From: Pseudoalteromonas aurantia 208
GTDB lineage: Bacteria > Pseudomonadota > Gammaproteobacteria > Enterobacterales > Alteromonadaceae
Length of the DNA stretch: 64,000 nucleotides
Reading direction: 5' to 3'
NCBI RefSeq assembly: GCF_014858725.1
Contig: NZ_AQGV01000014.1
Span: forward strand, 124,001 to 188,000
Positions 8,730 through 17,168 of this stretch are shown here, piece after piece. The position numbers and the translations under genes were made by a program. The notes below the pieces were generated by a model, which saw only the letters and a list, made by a program, of their open reading frames with translations, did no database searches and was not told where the DNA came from. Each line of letters starts with the position of its first letter. The first letter of the stretch is position 1.

Positions 8730-10496
8730 TTAACCTTGCGGTTTTGCCAATTCAGTTTGAATATAACGACGCACTTGTTCCTCTAAAACGAATAAAGGGA
8801 CAGAACCATGACGCAGTATTTGATGATGGAACTCTCGAATATCAAACTCTTGACCAAGCGCTTCTTCGGCTTCTTGGCGTAATCGCTTAATCGTTAATTC
8901 ACCAATTTTGTATGACAGTGCTTGCCCTGGCCAAGAAATGTAACGGTCCGTTTCAGTCTTGATATTGTGTAATGACAGCGCACTATTGTCTTTCATAAAA
9001 TTCATTGCTTGCTCACGACTCCAACCAAACATATGCATACCAGTATCAACCACTAGCCGTGCTGCGCGCCACATTTCATACGTTAGACGGCCGAAGTTAC
9101 TATATGGGTCCTTATAAAAACCCGCTTCAAGCCCTAAATATTCAGAATACAACCCCCAACCTTCACCAAAAGCCGAAATATACGTATTACGACGATAGTC
9201 TGGTAAATAATCCAATTCAGCATTCAACGCAATTTGTAAATGATGGCCTGGCACTGCTTCATGCAAAGTCAATGCTTCCAGCACATACAAAGGGCGTTTA
9301 TCTAGAGCATAAGTATTTACCCAATAAAAACCAGCTTCATCATCTTTGCTCGCACCGCTGTATCTACCAGTTGTATATTTAGGCGCAATGCTTGCCGGGA
9401 CGGGCTCTACACCATAAGGCCTGCGAGGTAGTGTATGAAACAGCTTTGGTAATTGTGCATCCATTTTCTTGGCAATAAAAGCGGCTTCTTTTAACAGTTG
9501 TTCTGGTGTCGTTGCATAAAATTGTGGATCCGTTCTCAAAAAGTCGACAAATTCAGCAAATGTCCCTTCAAACCCACTCTCCTGAATGACGTTTTGCATT
9601 TCAGAACGAATACGAGCAACTTCTTGCAATCCCAATTCATGGATTTCCTTTGCCGTCATGTCTGTCGTTGTATAATGGCGAACACGATTTGCATAATACG
9701 ACTCGCCATTTTTCGTGGCTGAAATGCCAATCTCTTCTCTTGCGGCAGGGCGGTATTCATCCACAAAGAAGCGTAAGTAATTTTGATACGCAGGAAGCAC
9801 CTGTTCAGTAATAACGTCTTGTGCGCGTTGTTGCAACTTTTCAAAATCAGCTGCTGGTAGCTTCGCAGAATTCACTAAAAATGGCGCATAAAACTCAGAA
9901 TCAACGACGTTAGGCACGATGAACGCAGTAATAGACTCTTCATAGCCCGCAAGCACAATTTTAGGCTGAGTCATGCCAACTTGTACGCCCTTTTTCATCC
10001 ACATTATATTTTGTGCAAAATAACGAGGGATTTGCTGCAATCGACTTAAATACAACTCATAACCAGATAACTTTGCAAAGTCATGTCCGGCAACCATAAA
10101 AGACATGCTGGAATGGAAGCCGTATTCTGACGTCAACGGTATGTAATGGCTATGAAAGCGATACTGATCAACCTGATTTTGAATTTGCGCACGCAAAATG
10201 GTGTGGTTAATCTGGTTCTCGTCACTCATTTTGGTTAAAGGAAGCTTATCCAACTCATGCAAAAACTGTACATTACGGTGATAATTTTTTGCTAAACCTT
10301 CAGCTGATAAATCAGGTAGCAACTGTGCTCCACTTATTTGCGTTCTCGCATACGCATTGTTACTTTTGCGAGTTGTTTCCACTTCTTGAGCAATATGAGT
10401 AAACTGCGCATCAACATTAACGGGCGTTAATTGGCATGCAGACAAACAAAGAGCTAATAACGAAATAGACGTGTAGTTGATTAACGTTTTTCTCAC
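8730..10496 (-). CDS. DUF885-family lipoprotein, putative zinc peptidase
   Basis: The 588-aa protein has a lipoprotein signal peptide ending in LSAC (Cys ~21). The DUF885 family is known for an HExxxGHH motif, here HEAVPGHHLQ at ~410, followed by a conserved glutamate region (AFGEGWGLYSEYLG). These are the expected metal ligands of a zinc-dependent peptidase. The family is thought to be peptidase-like, but substrates are largely unknown. Its position next to another exported peptidase suggests a role in peptide scavenging (inference). Confidence 0.88.
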   Translation of the reverse strand: MRKTLINYTSISLLALCLSACQLTPVNVDAQFTHIAQEVETTRKSNNAYARTQISGAQLLPDLSAEGLAKNYHRNVQFLHELDKLPLTKMSDENQINHTILRAQIQNQVDQYRFHSHYIPLTSEYGFHSSMSFMVAGHDFAKLSGYELYLSRLQQIPRYFAQNIMWMKKGVQVGMTQPKIVLAGYEESITAFIVPNVVDSEFYAPFLVNSAKLPAADFEKLQQRAQDVITEQVLPAYQNYLRFFVDEYRPAAREEIGISATKNGESYYANRVRHYTTTDMTAKEIHELGLQEVARIRSEMQNVIQESGFEGTFAEFVDFLRTDPQFYATTPEQLLKEAAFIAKKMDAQLPKLFHTLPRRPYGVEPVPASIAPKYTTGRYSGASKDDEAGFYWVNTYALDKRPLYVLEALTLHEAVPGHHLQIALNAELDYLPDYRRNTYISAFGEGWGLYSEYLGLEAGFYKDPYSNFGRLTYEMWRAARLVVDTGMHMFGWSREQAMNFMKDNSALSLHNIKTETDRYISWPGQALSYKIGELTIKRLRQEAEEALGQEFDIREFHHQILRHGSVPLFVLEEQVRRYIQTELAKPQG

Positions 10497-10801
10497 ACGA
10501 AAGCCTTATTATATTTTTATCTTCAGCCACTGTAGCTAAGCAAGTTCATTATTCGCAACTAATTTCGACAGACTCCATAATTTACATTAGTGCAAAAATA
10601 CAACAAACCCAGCCTTTATGATTATAAAATCAGCAAATAAACAAATATAAATCATTTTTCTATTTCCAAAGTGGTCATTTTGCTTTTAAATACATGATTG
10701 ACTCAGTAATGTAGTCTTTAATGTAGGGACGCAATTCTGAAGCTCAAGGATATCAAGATTACTTACATACTTTTCGCTGACTTATTATTGCGGTAAATGA
10801 A
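10497..10801. other. Divergent intergenic region
   Basis: This 305-bp AT-rich region lies between divergent genes and must contain both promoters. No RNA gene, repeat or clear operator palindrome was recognised. No strong Shine-Dalgarno stands before the plus-strand ATG at 10802. Confidence 0.5.
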
Positions 10802-11803
10802 ATGATATTCCATGATCCTATGGCTGTTGCACAGGAAAAAATGACTAAAGTCTGCCTATTCTTAGAGCAACACCATTTACCGCCTACGCCGTTAAATTAT
10901 CAGGTAACATATACCTATATTAGCAAGTCTGATACGGAGCTCAATGCAGCACTTGATAGCATCTTAAATAGCGGACAAAAAATAGATAGCATTTACTTAG
11001 AGCAACTCTACTTTGAATACATAAATCAGGGTCATCAAGAAGAAGCAGCCATGCTAAAAAACGTGGATGGGATCCTATCAAGTTTACATAACTCCACCCG
11101 CAACTCACAACGTAATATCAATCAGTTTTCTGAACAACTGCACCACTGCGTCCACTCTTTAGATGAACACAATATTGAAAAGAGTAAGCGTGCGCTGATG
11201 CTTTTATCTAAACAAGCTGATGCTTTGCTACAGCAACAGGTGCAATTTAAAGCCACCCTTAAAAATGCCCGTTTAATGCATAAAAAGACGCAACAGCAAT
11301 TACTTAAGCTGCGCAAGCAACACATTATCGACACCCAAACTGGCATGTACAAACGCCATTATTTAAATCAGCAAACACAACTATGGCTACAACAAAATAA
11401 GCCTCTGTGTGCTATCGCAATACAAGTAGAAAATATCGACGAGTTCTCGAATAAATACGGCGATGCCATTGCTGAAGTGGTGCTCAATCGTGTTGCTAGG
11501 AAAATCCAAAAATATGTCTTTGAAAGCGGTTTACCCGGCAGGACTGGTAAAAATGAGTTTACCGTACTATTACCTGATGTAGAGCCTGAAACTGCACTCG
11601 TGATCGCAGACAAAGTACTAAAAGGCGTCGAAAAACTGAAATTTGTGAGCTCAAAAAGCCCGCTTGAGTTACCCAGTGTGCAATTATCTTTGGGTATTGT
11701 TAAACAGCAGCAAGAGGCTGACTTTACGACATTAGCCCGTAAGGCAGCACAAGCGGCTCACAAAGCGCTCACCCTTAATCAGGCCTACTATATTCCCTCA
11801 TAG
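10802..11803 (+). CDS. GGDEF-domain protein with degenerate active site
   Basis: The 333-aa cytoplasmic protein has an N-terminal helical region (~1-170), a linker and a C-terminal GGDEF domain beginning at DTQTGMYKRHYL (~180). The signature motif at ~246 reads TGKNEF instead of GGDEF or GGEEF, and no upstream RxxD inhibitory site is seen. The metal- and GTP-contacting Gly-Gly-Asp is therefore not preserved, so diguanylate cyclase activity is unlikely. In established cases such domains act as c-di-GMP or GTP sensors or protein-interaction modules. It stands just before the ubiEJB operon with a gap of ~110 bp. Start choice between 10802 and an ATG 21 bp later is uncertain. Confidence 0.82.
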   Translation: MIFHDPMAVAQEKMTKVCLFLEQHHLPPTPLNYQVTYTYISKSDTELNAALDSILNSGQKIDSIYLEQLYFEYINQGHQEEAAMLKNVDGILSSLHNSTRNSQRNINQFSEQLHHCVHSLDEHNIEKSKRALMLLSKQADALLQQQVQFKATLKNARLMHKKTQQQLLKLRKQHIIDTQTGMYKRHYLNQQTQLWLQQNKPLCAIAIQVENIDEFSNKYGDAIAEVVLNRVARKIQKYVFESGLPGRTGKNEFTVLLPDVEPETALVIADKVLKGVEKLKFVSSKSPLELPSVQLSLGIVKQQQEADFTTLARKAAQAAHKALTLNQAYYIPS

Positions 11804-11915
11804 TCTGAAATTTCTTCGCTATTATAAGATAAAATCCTACCCTTATGAATTGCACGTGAGTCACGCGATCAAGTACACTAAGCGCATCATAATGTTAAGC
11901 CTAACTGAGAAAACA

Positions 11916-12671
11916 ATGAAAGAGTCACCACAAGATACTGCTGATTTTGGTTATAAAACCGTTGACCGTGAAGAAAAGGCTTCTCTCGTCGCCGATGTAT
12001 TCCACTCAGTTGCAGCAAAATATGACATTATGAATGATTTGATGTCCTTTGGAGTCCATCGACTTTGGAAACGCCAAGCAATTGCTTGCTCCGGCGTACG
12101 AAAAGGCCACAAAGTATTGGATTTAGCAGGTGGTACCGGTGATTTAACAGCTAAATTCAGTCAGCTAGTGACTGAGTCTGGTCAAGTTATTCTTGGTGAC
12201 ATTAACGATTCAATGCTTAAAGTTGGTCGTGATAAGCTACGTGACTTGGGCTTAGTCGGCAATATCGAATACGTGCAAATGAACGCGGAAGCACTGCCAT
12301 TTCCTGATAACTCTTTTGATGTGATTACCATTGCTTTCGGGCTGCGTAACGTCACTGATAAAGATGCCGCATTGCGCTCTATGTATAGAATACTCAAACC
12401 CGGTGGCCGCTTATTAGTTCTGGAATTCTCAAAAACCAATAATGAAGCGCTCTCTAAGCTCTACGATTTATATTCATTTAACCTACTACCAACTATGGGG
12501 AAAATTATCGCTAATGACAGTGAGTCATATCGCTATTTGGCCGAGTCAATTCGTATGCACCCAGATCAAGAAACACTCAAGAGTATGATGGAAGAAGCTG
12601 GTTTTGAACAAACCAGTTATCAGAACATGACCGGTGGTATTGTGGCGCTTCATCGCGGCTTTAAATACTAA
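11916..12671 (+). CDS. ubiE: Ubiquinone/menaquinone C-methyltransferase UbiE
   Basis: UbiE is an S-adenosylmethionine-dependent methyltransferase that methylates the demethoxy-quinol ring in ubiquinone synthesis and demethylmenaquinol in menaquinone synthesis. The frame is open from 11850, but the ATG at 11916 gives 251 aa, the E. coli UbiE length, and the conserved start region (DFGYKTV). SAM motif I is VLDLAGGTGDLTA (~66), with downstream blocks ALPFPDNSFD, FGLRNVTDKD, KPGGRLLVLEFSK and YRYLAESIRMHPDQ. It is the first gene of ubiE-ubiJ-ubiB; the 8-bp gap to ubiJ implies co-transcription. Confidence 0.97.
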   Translation: MKESPQDTADFGYKTVDREEKASLVADVFHSVAAKYDIMNDLMSFGVHRLWKRQAIACSGVRKGHKVLDLAGGTGDLTAKFSQLVTESGQVILGDINDSMLKVGRDKLRDLGLVGNIEYVQMNAEALPFPDNSFDVITIAFGLRNVTDKDAALRSMYRILKPGGRLLVLEFSKTNNEALSKLYDLYSFNLLPTMGKIIANDSESYRYLAESIRMHPDQETLKSMMEEAGFEQTSYQNMTGGIVALHRGFKY

Positions 12672-12679
12672 GGATACGT

Positions 12680-13282
12680 ATGATTGAGGTCGTTGCAAGT
12701 GCCATCGTCGAGTCATGTTTGAATCGCTTGCTCGTTTTAGAGCCCGAATTAACAAGGTCTCTGGAAAACTGTAAACATAAAGTGATCGCCGTTGAATTAC
12801 GCGATTGGCAGCACACCTTCGCGCTCACTTACGTAGGCCATCAATTTATAGTATTCAGTCAATACCAAGAACATGCAGACTGTCATATCAGCGCCAGCTT
12901 AGAAACTTTAACCAAGCTCACTAACCCTAGTTTGCTCACGCAACTCATTCGACAAGAGAAACTAGACTTAGAAGGTGATTTGCAACTTGCGCAAAACTAT
13001 AGCTCAGCCTTTTCAAACATACATATTGACTGGGCAGAACATCTATCTCGCTACATTGGTGATGCACCAGCACAACAGGTGATAAACAGTACCCAAAAAG
13101 CCCATGTTCAAGGCAAAACGATTGGCAGCTCATTTAAGTCAACAGTCACACAATTATGCCAAGATGAACTCAAAGTGACCATTCACCCTTTAGAGCTTGA
13201 ACAATACAAAATGCACACCCGACATATAAAAAATCAAGCAGCTCAATTAGAGCAGCGTATTCAACTCTTACTTAACCGCTGA
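12680..13282 (+). CDS. ubiJ: Ubiquinone biosynthesis accessory factor UbiJ
   Basis: The 200-aa protein matches the UbiJ (YigP) family by position between ubiE and ubiB and by pattern: an N-terminal SCP2-like lipid-binding domain (~15-110) and a C-terminal coiled-coil segment (~165-200, LEQYKMHTRHIKNQ). UbiJ is an aerobic accessory factor that helps organise the Ubi enzyme complex around lipid intermediates in E. coli. Start ATG 12680 follows AAGGA. Seven bases separate it from ubiB. Confidence 0.92.
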   Translation: MIEVVASAIVESCLNRLLVLEPELTRSLENCKHKVIAVELRDWQHTFALTYVGHQFIVFSQYQEHADCHISASLETLTKLTNPSLLTQLIRQEKLDLEGDLQLAQNYSSAFSNIHIDWAEHLSRYIGDAPAQQVINSTQKAHVQGKTIGSSFKSTVTQLCQDELKVTIHPLELEQYKMHTRHIKNQAAQLEQRIQLLLNR

Positions 13283-13289
13283 GGAGCGA

Positions 13290-14897
13290 ATGTTGGCAGT
13301 TGCTCGTTTATATCAAATAACTCAAACCTTACTGCAATACGGTTTAGATGATCTCATCCCAAAAAATAAACAACCTTGGTATGGAAAGCTCGCAAGAAAA
13401 AGTTTATTTTGGTTAAAAAACAAACACCCGGATAAATCCATTGGTCAAAGGTTAAGACTGTCACTGGAAACTCTTGGACCGGTATGGATAAAGTTTGGGC
13501 AAATGTTATCGACCAGACGAGATTTACTCCCCCAAGAAATTGCTGAAGAACTAGCGCAGTTGCAAGACAAAGTGCAACCATTCTGTGGCCAACAAGCACA
13601 ACGGTTAATCGAGCAAGCACTACAGATAGATAATATTAGCGAACTATTTAGTGAGTTTGATCAAACCCCACTGGCTTCTGCTTCTATAGCGCAAGTACAT
13701 ACTGCTCGCTTACATACTCACGAGCAGGATAAAGACGTTGTTATCAAGGTCATCCGTCCTAATATCGAACAACAAATTGAAGCGGATCTTGCATTAATGA
13801 CTCGATTCGCCAGCATGCTTGTTAAAGTCGTGAGCCAAAGCAGACGCTTACGCCCAGTTGAAGTGGTCAAAGAATACAAAAAAACACTGCTTGATGAGCT
13901 CGACTTACTGCGCGAAGGTGCGAATGCATTACAGTTACGTCGCAATTTCTCAGACTCAGATTCTTTATATATCCCAGAGATATACAGTGATCACTCGCGT
14001 AAGAACGTCCTCGTTATGGAGCGTATCTACGGCATCCCCGTTTCAGATACTGACGCTCTATTAGCGCAAGGTACTAATATGAAACTGTTGGCTGAAAGAG
14101 GTGTCGAAGTATTTTTTACCCAAGTTTTTAGGGACAGTTTTTTCCATGCTGATATGCACCCAGGTAATATTTTTGTCTCTACTCACACACCGCACAACCC
14201 TAAGTACATTGGTATTGATTGCGGAATAGTCGGTACACTCAACAAAGAAGATAAACGCTATTTAGCTGAGAACTTTATTGCTTTCTTTAATAGAGATTAC
14301 CGTCAGGTAGCGCAGCTTCATGTTGATTCGGGCTGGGTCCCCGCCGATACTTGCGTTGAAGAATTTGAGTTTGCCATTCGTACTGTATGTGAACCTATAT
14401 TTAATAAACCATTGGCTGAGATTTCATTTGGCCATGTATTAGTAAACTTATTTAATACGGCCAGACGTTTCAACATGGAAGTACAACCCCAGTTGGTGTT
14501 ATTACAAAAAACACTACTGTACGTTGAAGGGTTAGGCCGCCAACTTTATCCTCAACTTGATTTATGGCAAACAGCCAAACCATTTTTAGAACAATGGGTT
14601 AAAGACCAGGTAGGACCTTGGTCAGTACTCAAACAAGTGTATGCTAATTTACCCTTTTGGGCTGAAAAAATGCCTGAATTACCCGATTTGATATATCAAA
14701 CACTGAGACAAAAGAATCAAAATGTCATGGCAGTAACGCCAAAACAAAATACCAAGCCACTCTTACTTGGTATGCTTGCTTGCAGCGCAGCAATTACCGC
14801 AGGTTTGTTCTATCTCGCTCATGACTGGTTTGCGGCGGGCGTCAGTTTATCTATTGCAAGCGTACTATTTCTCAGTGCATGGCGTAAAACAGGATGA
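13290..14897 (+). CDS. ubiB: Ubiquinone biosynthesis atypical kinase UbiB
   Basis: The 535-aa protein is an ABC1/ADCK/UbiB-family kinase-like protein needed for aerobic ubiquinone production. The family KxGQ motif is KFGQ (~67), the Ala-rich nucleotide loop is LASASIAQVH (~127), the catalytic-loop equivalent is HADMHPGNIF (~286), and the metal-binding DxG is in GIDCGIVG (~309). Two C-terminal hydrophobic helices (~490-530) anchor it in the inner membrane. The start ATG at 13290 has GAGGAG upstream. Confidence 0.97.
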   Translation: MLAVARLYQITQTLLQYGLDDLIPKNKQPWYGKLARKSLFWLKNKHPDKSIGQRLRLSLETLGPVWIKFGQMLSTRRDLLPQEIAEELAQLQDKVQPFCGQQAQRLIEQALQIDNISELFSEFDQTPLASASIAQVHTARLHTHEQDKDVVIKVIRPNIEQQIEADLALMTRFASMLVKVVSQSRRLRPVEVVKEYKKTLLDELDLLREGANALQLRRNFSDSDSLYIPEIYSDHSRKNVLVMERIYGIPVSDTDALLAQGTNMKLLAERGVEVFFTQVFRDSFFHADMHPGNIFVSTHTPHNPKYIGIDCGIVGTLNKEDKRYLAENFIAFFNRDYRQVAQLHVDSGWVPADTCVEEFEFAIRTVCEPIFNKPLAEISFGHVLVNLFNTARRFNMEVQPQLVLLQKTLLYVEGLGRQLYPQLDLWQTAKPFLEQWVKDQVGPWSVLKQVYANLPFWAEKMPELPDLIYQTLRQKNQNVMAVTPKQNTKPLLLGMLACSAAITAGLFYLAHDWFAAGVSLSIASVLFLSAWRKTG

Positions 14898-14961
14898 TAT
14901 TTTATACACTCTGCGTATAATCATTTTTTAACGAGTTAAATTCATTATCAATGAGGTAAGT

Positions 14962-15189
14962 ATGGGTTTCGGTGGCATCAGTATTTGGCAACTTCTAATC
15001 ATTTTAGCCATTATAGTACTTTTATTCGGCACTAAAAAACTACGTGGTATTGGTGGTGACTTGGGTAACGCTGTCAAAGGCTTTAAAAAAGCCGTGTCCG
15101 ATGACGAAGCACAACCGACTGAACAGTTAAAAGACCAAACACAACAAAAAACGCAAGAAGCACAAGAAAAACCAAAGGATAAGGTCTAA
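14962..15189 (+). CDS. tatA: Twin-arginine translocase subunit TatA
   Basis: TatA is a 75-aa inner-membrane protein that multimerises to form the passage for folded Tat substrates. It has an N-terminal membrane helix (ISIWQLLIILAIIVLLFG, ~6-23), the conserved FGTKKLR hinge, an amphipathic helix with GDLGNAVKGFKKA, and a polar tail. The start is preceded by TGAGGTAAGT. The 64-bp gap after ubiB contains TATAAT at 14916-14921, which could be a -10 box, but no good -35 is present; read-through from ubiB is equally possible. Confidence 0.97.
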   Translation: MGFGGISIWQLLIILAIIVLLFGTKKLRGIGGDLGNAVKGFKKAVSDDEAQPTEQLKDQTQQKTQEAQEKPKDKV

Positions 15190-15194
15190 CCGTT

Positions 15195-15506
15195 ATGGGG
15201 ATGTGGGAACTTGCCGTCGTATTGATCGTCGGCTTGATTGTACTTGGCCCAGAACGCTTGCCTGTCGCGATTAGAACTGTCAGTCGCTGGATAAAAAGTA
15301 TAAAGTCTATTGCTAACTCAGTCAAAGCTGAAGTAAATGAAGAACTGCGTGTGCATGAGCTGCATTCAAATTTAAAAAAGGCGGAACAACAGAACATGAC
15401 TGACCTGAGTGCTTCAGTGAAACACTCTGTTGATGAGCTCAATAAAGCAGCAGCCTCAGTAAAGCATAGCTATAAAGATAATACTAAGCAGTCGGACCAA
15501 GAGTAA
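15195..15506 (+). CDS. tatB: Twin-arginine translocase subunit TatB
   Basis: TatB is a 103-aa partner of TatC in the Tat substrate receptor. It shows an N-terminal membrane helix (WELAVVLIVGLIVLGP) followed by the diagnostic GPERLPVAIRTVSRWI and an amphipathic helix. The C-tail is shorter than in E. coli (171 aa), which is common. The start (MGMWELAV) lacks the usual MFDIGF beginning but the position is fixed by the tatA stop 5 bp upstream and AAGGATAAGG before it. Confidence 0.95.
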   Translation: MGMWELAVVLIVGLIVLGPERLPVAIRTVSRWIKSIKSIANSVKAEVNEELRVHELHSNLKKAEQQNMTDLSASVKHSVDELNKAAASVKHSYKDNTKQSDQE

Positions 15507-15537
15507 TCTGACCGACGCAATAACGAATGAGTACACC

Positions 15538-16281
15538 ATGTCAGAAACGCTACAGAGCGGCTTTATTGGCCACTTAATTGAGCTGCGTAATCGCTTAATG
15601 AAGGCAATATTAAGCATTTTGGTCATTTTTGTCGCATTAGTATATTTTGCGAATGATATTTATGCGTTCGTTGCTGCACCTTTAATTGCACATCTGCCTG
15701 AAAATAGCACAATGATTGCGACAGATGTTACAGCTCCGTTTTTTGCCCCTTTTAAGCTCACCCTTTTTGTCGCATTGTTTGCAGCAGTACCCATGCTATT
15801 ACATCAAGTATGGAGTTTTATTGCACCGGGCTTATATAAACACGAAAAGCGTATGCTGATACCTATATTATGCTCAAGCGTATTATTATTTTACGCTGGG
15901 ATTTCATTTTGCTACTTCGTTGTGCTGCCTATTATTTTAGGCTTTTTCACCAGTGTTGGACCTGAAATGATGACACTATCACCTGATATCAGCAGTTACT
16001 TAGCTTTTACGCTGAAATTGTTCTTTGCATTTGGGGTTGCGTTTGAAATCCCGGTCGCCATTATGGTGTTATGCTGGAGCGGTGCAACGACAACAGCGAG
16101 CCTCAAAGAAAAGCGCCCTTACGTCGTTGTAGGTGCATTTGTTGTGGCCATGTTCCTTACCCCACCAGACGTATTATCACAAACATTGCTCGCCCTACCT
16201 ATGCTACTATTATTTGAGCTGGGTTTAATTCTCGCAAGGTTTTACTCTAAAGGCACCAATAATCAGGAGACGGTCGAGTGA
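15538..16281 (+). CDS. tatC: Twin-arginine translocase subunit TatC
   Basis: TatC is a 247-aa polytopic inner-membrane protein that recognises the twin-arginine signal peptide. It has six predicted helices and the conserved family blocks: FIGHLIELRNRL at the N-terminus, FFAPFKLTLFVALFAAVP and HQVWSFIAPGLYKHEKR. The C-terminal half has VAFEIPVAIMVL and FVVAMFLTPPD. It is the third gene of tatABC. Confidence 0.97.
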   Translation: MSETLQSGFIGHLIELRNRLMKAILSILVIFVALVYFANDIYAFVAAPLIAHLPENSTMIATDVTAPFFAPFKLTLFVALFAAVPMLLHQVWSFIAPGLYKHEKRMLIPILCSSVLLFYAGISFCYFVVLPIILGFFTSVGPEMMTLSPDISSYLAFTLKLFFAFGVAFEIPVAIMVLCWSGATTTASLKEKRPYVVVGAFVVAMFLTPPDVLSQTLLALPMLLLFELGLILARFYSKGTNNQETVE

Positions 16282-16379
16282 ACCAAGCTACACAAAGGAA
16301 TTTATCCAGCAGTCAAAATACTATGCTGCAGTATGTGTATATTTAATAACGACAAGATTCCGGTGAAATGGACTGACTA

Positions 16380-17168
16380 ATGCAAACACACTATATCGAC
16401 GCAGGCGTAAACTTAACCAGTTCTCAGTACGAGAGTGAACGCGAAGATATTGTGATGCGCGCCACCCAAGCTGGCGTTGTGAATATGCTACTTATCGGTA
16501 GCAATATTAGTGACTCGCAACAGAGTCAGCTGTTTGCAAAGCAATTCGGTTATGTCAGCACAGCCGGAATTCACCCGCATGATGCTAAAGATGCACCTGA
16601 AAATTATGTTAAATCAATTGAAAAGTTGCTGCAACACCCTGAAGTCGTCGCTGTTGGTGAGTGTGGTCTAGATTTTAATCGAGACTTTTCCCCAAGATCT
16701 ACTCAACAAAAGGTCTGCCAGCAACAACTCGAATTGGCGAGAAATGCCCAAGTTCCGGTTTATTTACACGAGCGTGATGCCTTTGATACGATGAAGTCGC
16801 TACTGTTAGAGACGTCAGTGACAGGCGTTTTACATTGCTTTACTGGCAATAAAGATGCGCTGTCTTTCTATTTAGAATATGGCCTATACATAGGTATCAC
16901 GGGTTGGGTCTGCGACGAACGCCGAGGCGCTGAGCTACAATCATTGGTGCCATTGATCCCCGACAATAAATTATTATTAGAAACGGATGCGCCCTACTTA
17001 TTACCTAGAACACTCGCGCCCAAACCAAAATCGAGGCGTAATGAACCTGCATTTATTCATGAGATTGCAAACCAAGTCGCTAAGTTACGAGGTCAAACCG
17101 TGGCCCATGTTGCGAAATTAAGTCAAGATAATTTCGAACGCCTTTTTGACAAAAGGCATGGCACATGA
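16380..17168 (+). CDS. tatD: TatD-family metal-dependent DNase
   Basis: TatD is a 262-aa amidohydrolase-fold nuclease; in E. coli it has 3'-5' exonuclease activity and a role in DNA repair, and is not required for Tat export. Metal-ligand motifs are visible: AGIHPHDA, GECGLDFNRDFS (~92), VLHCFTG and LLLETDAPYLLPR (~200). The block GITGWVCDERRG is nearly identical to E. coli TatD. It starts 98 bp after tatC and shares ATGA with the next gene, so the two are probably translated together. Confidence 0.95.
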   Translation: MQTHYIDAGVNLTSSQYESEREDIVMRATQAGVVNMLLIGSNISDSQQSQLFAKQFGYVSTAGIHPHDAKDAPENYVKSIEKLLQHPEVVAVGECGLDFNRDFSPRSTQQKVCQQQLELARNAQVPVYLHERDAFDTMKSLLLETSVTGVLHCFTGNKDALSFYLEYGLYIGITGWVCDERRGAELQSLVPLIPDNKLLLETDAPYLLPRTLAPKPKSRRNEPAFIHEIANQVAKLRGQTVAHVAKLSQDNFERLFDKRHGT

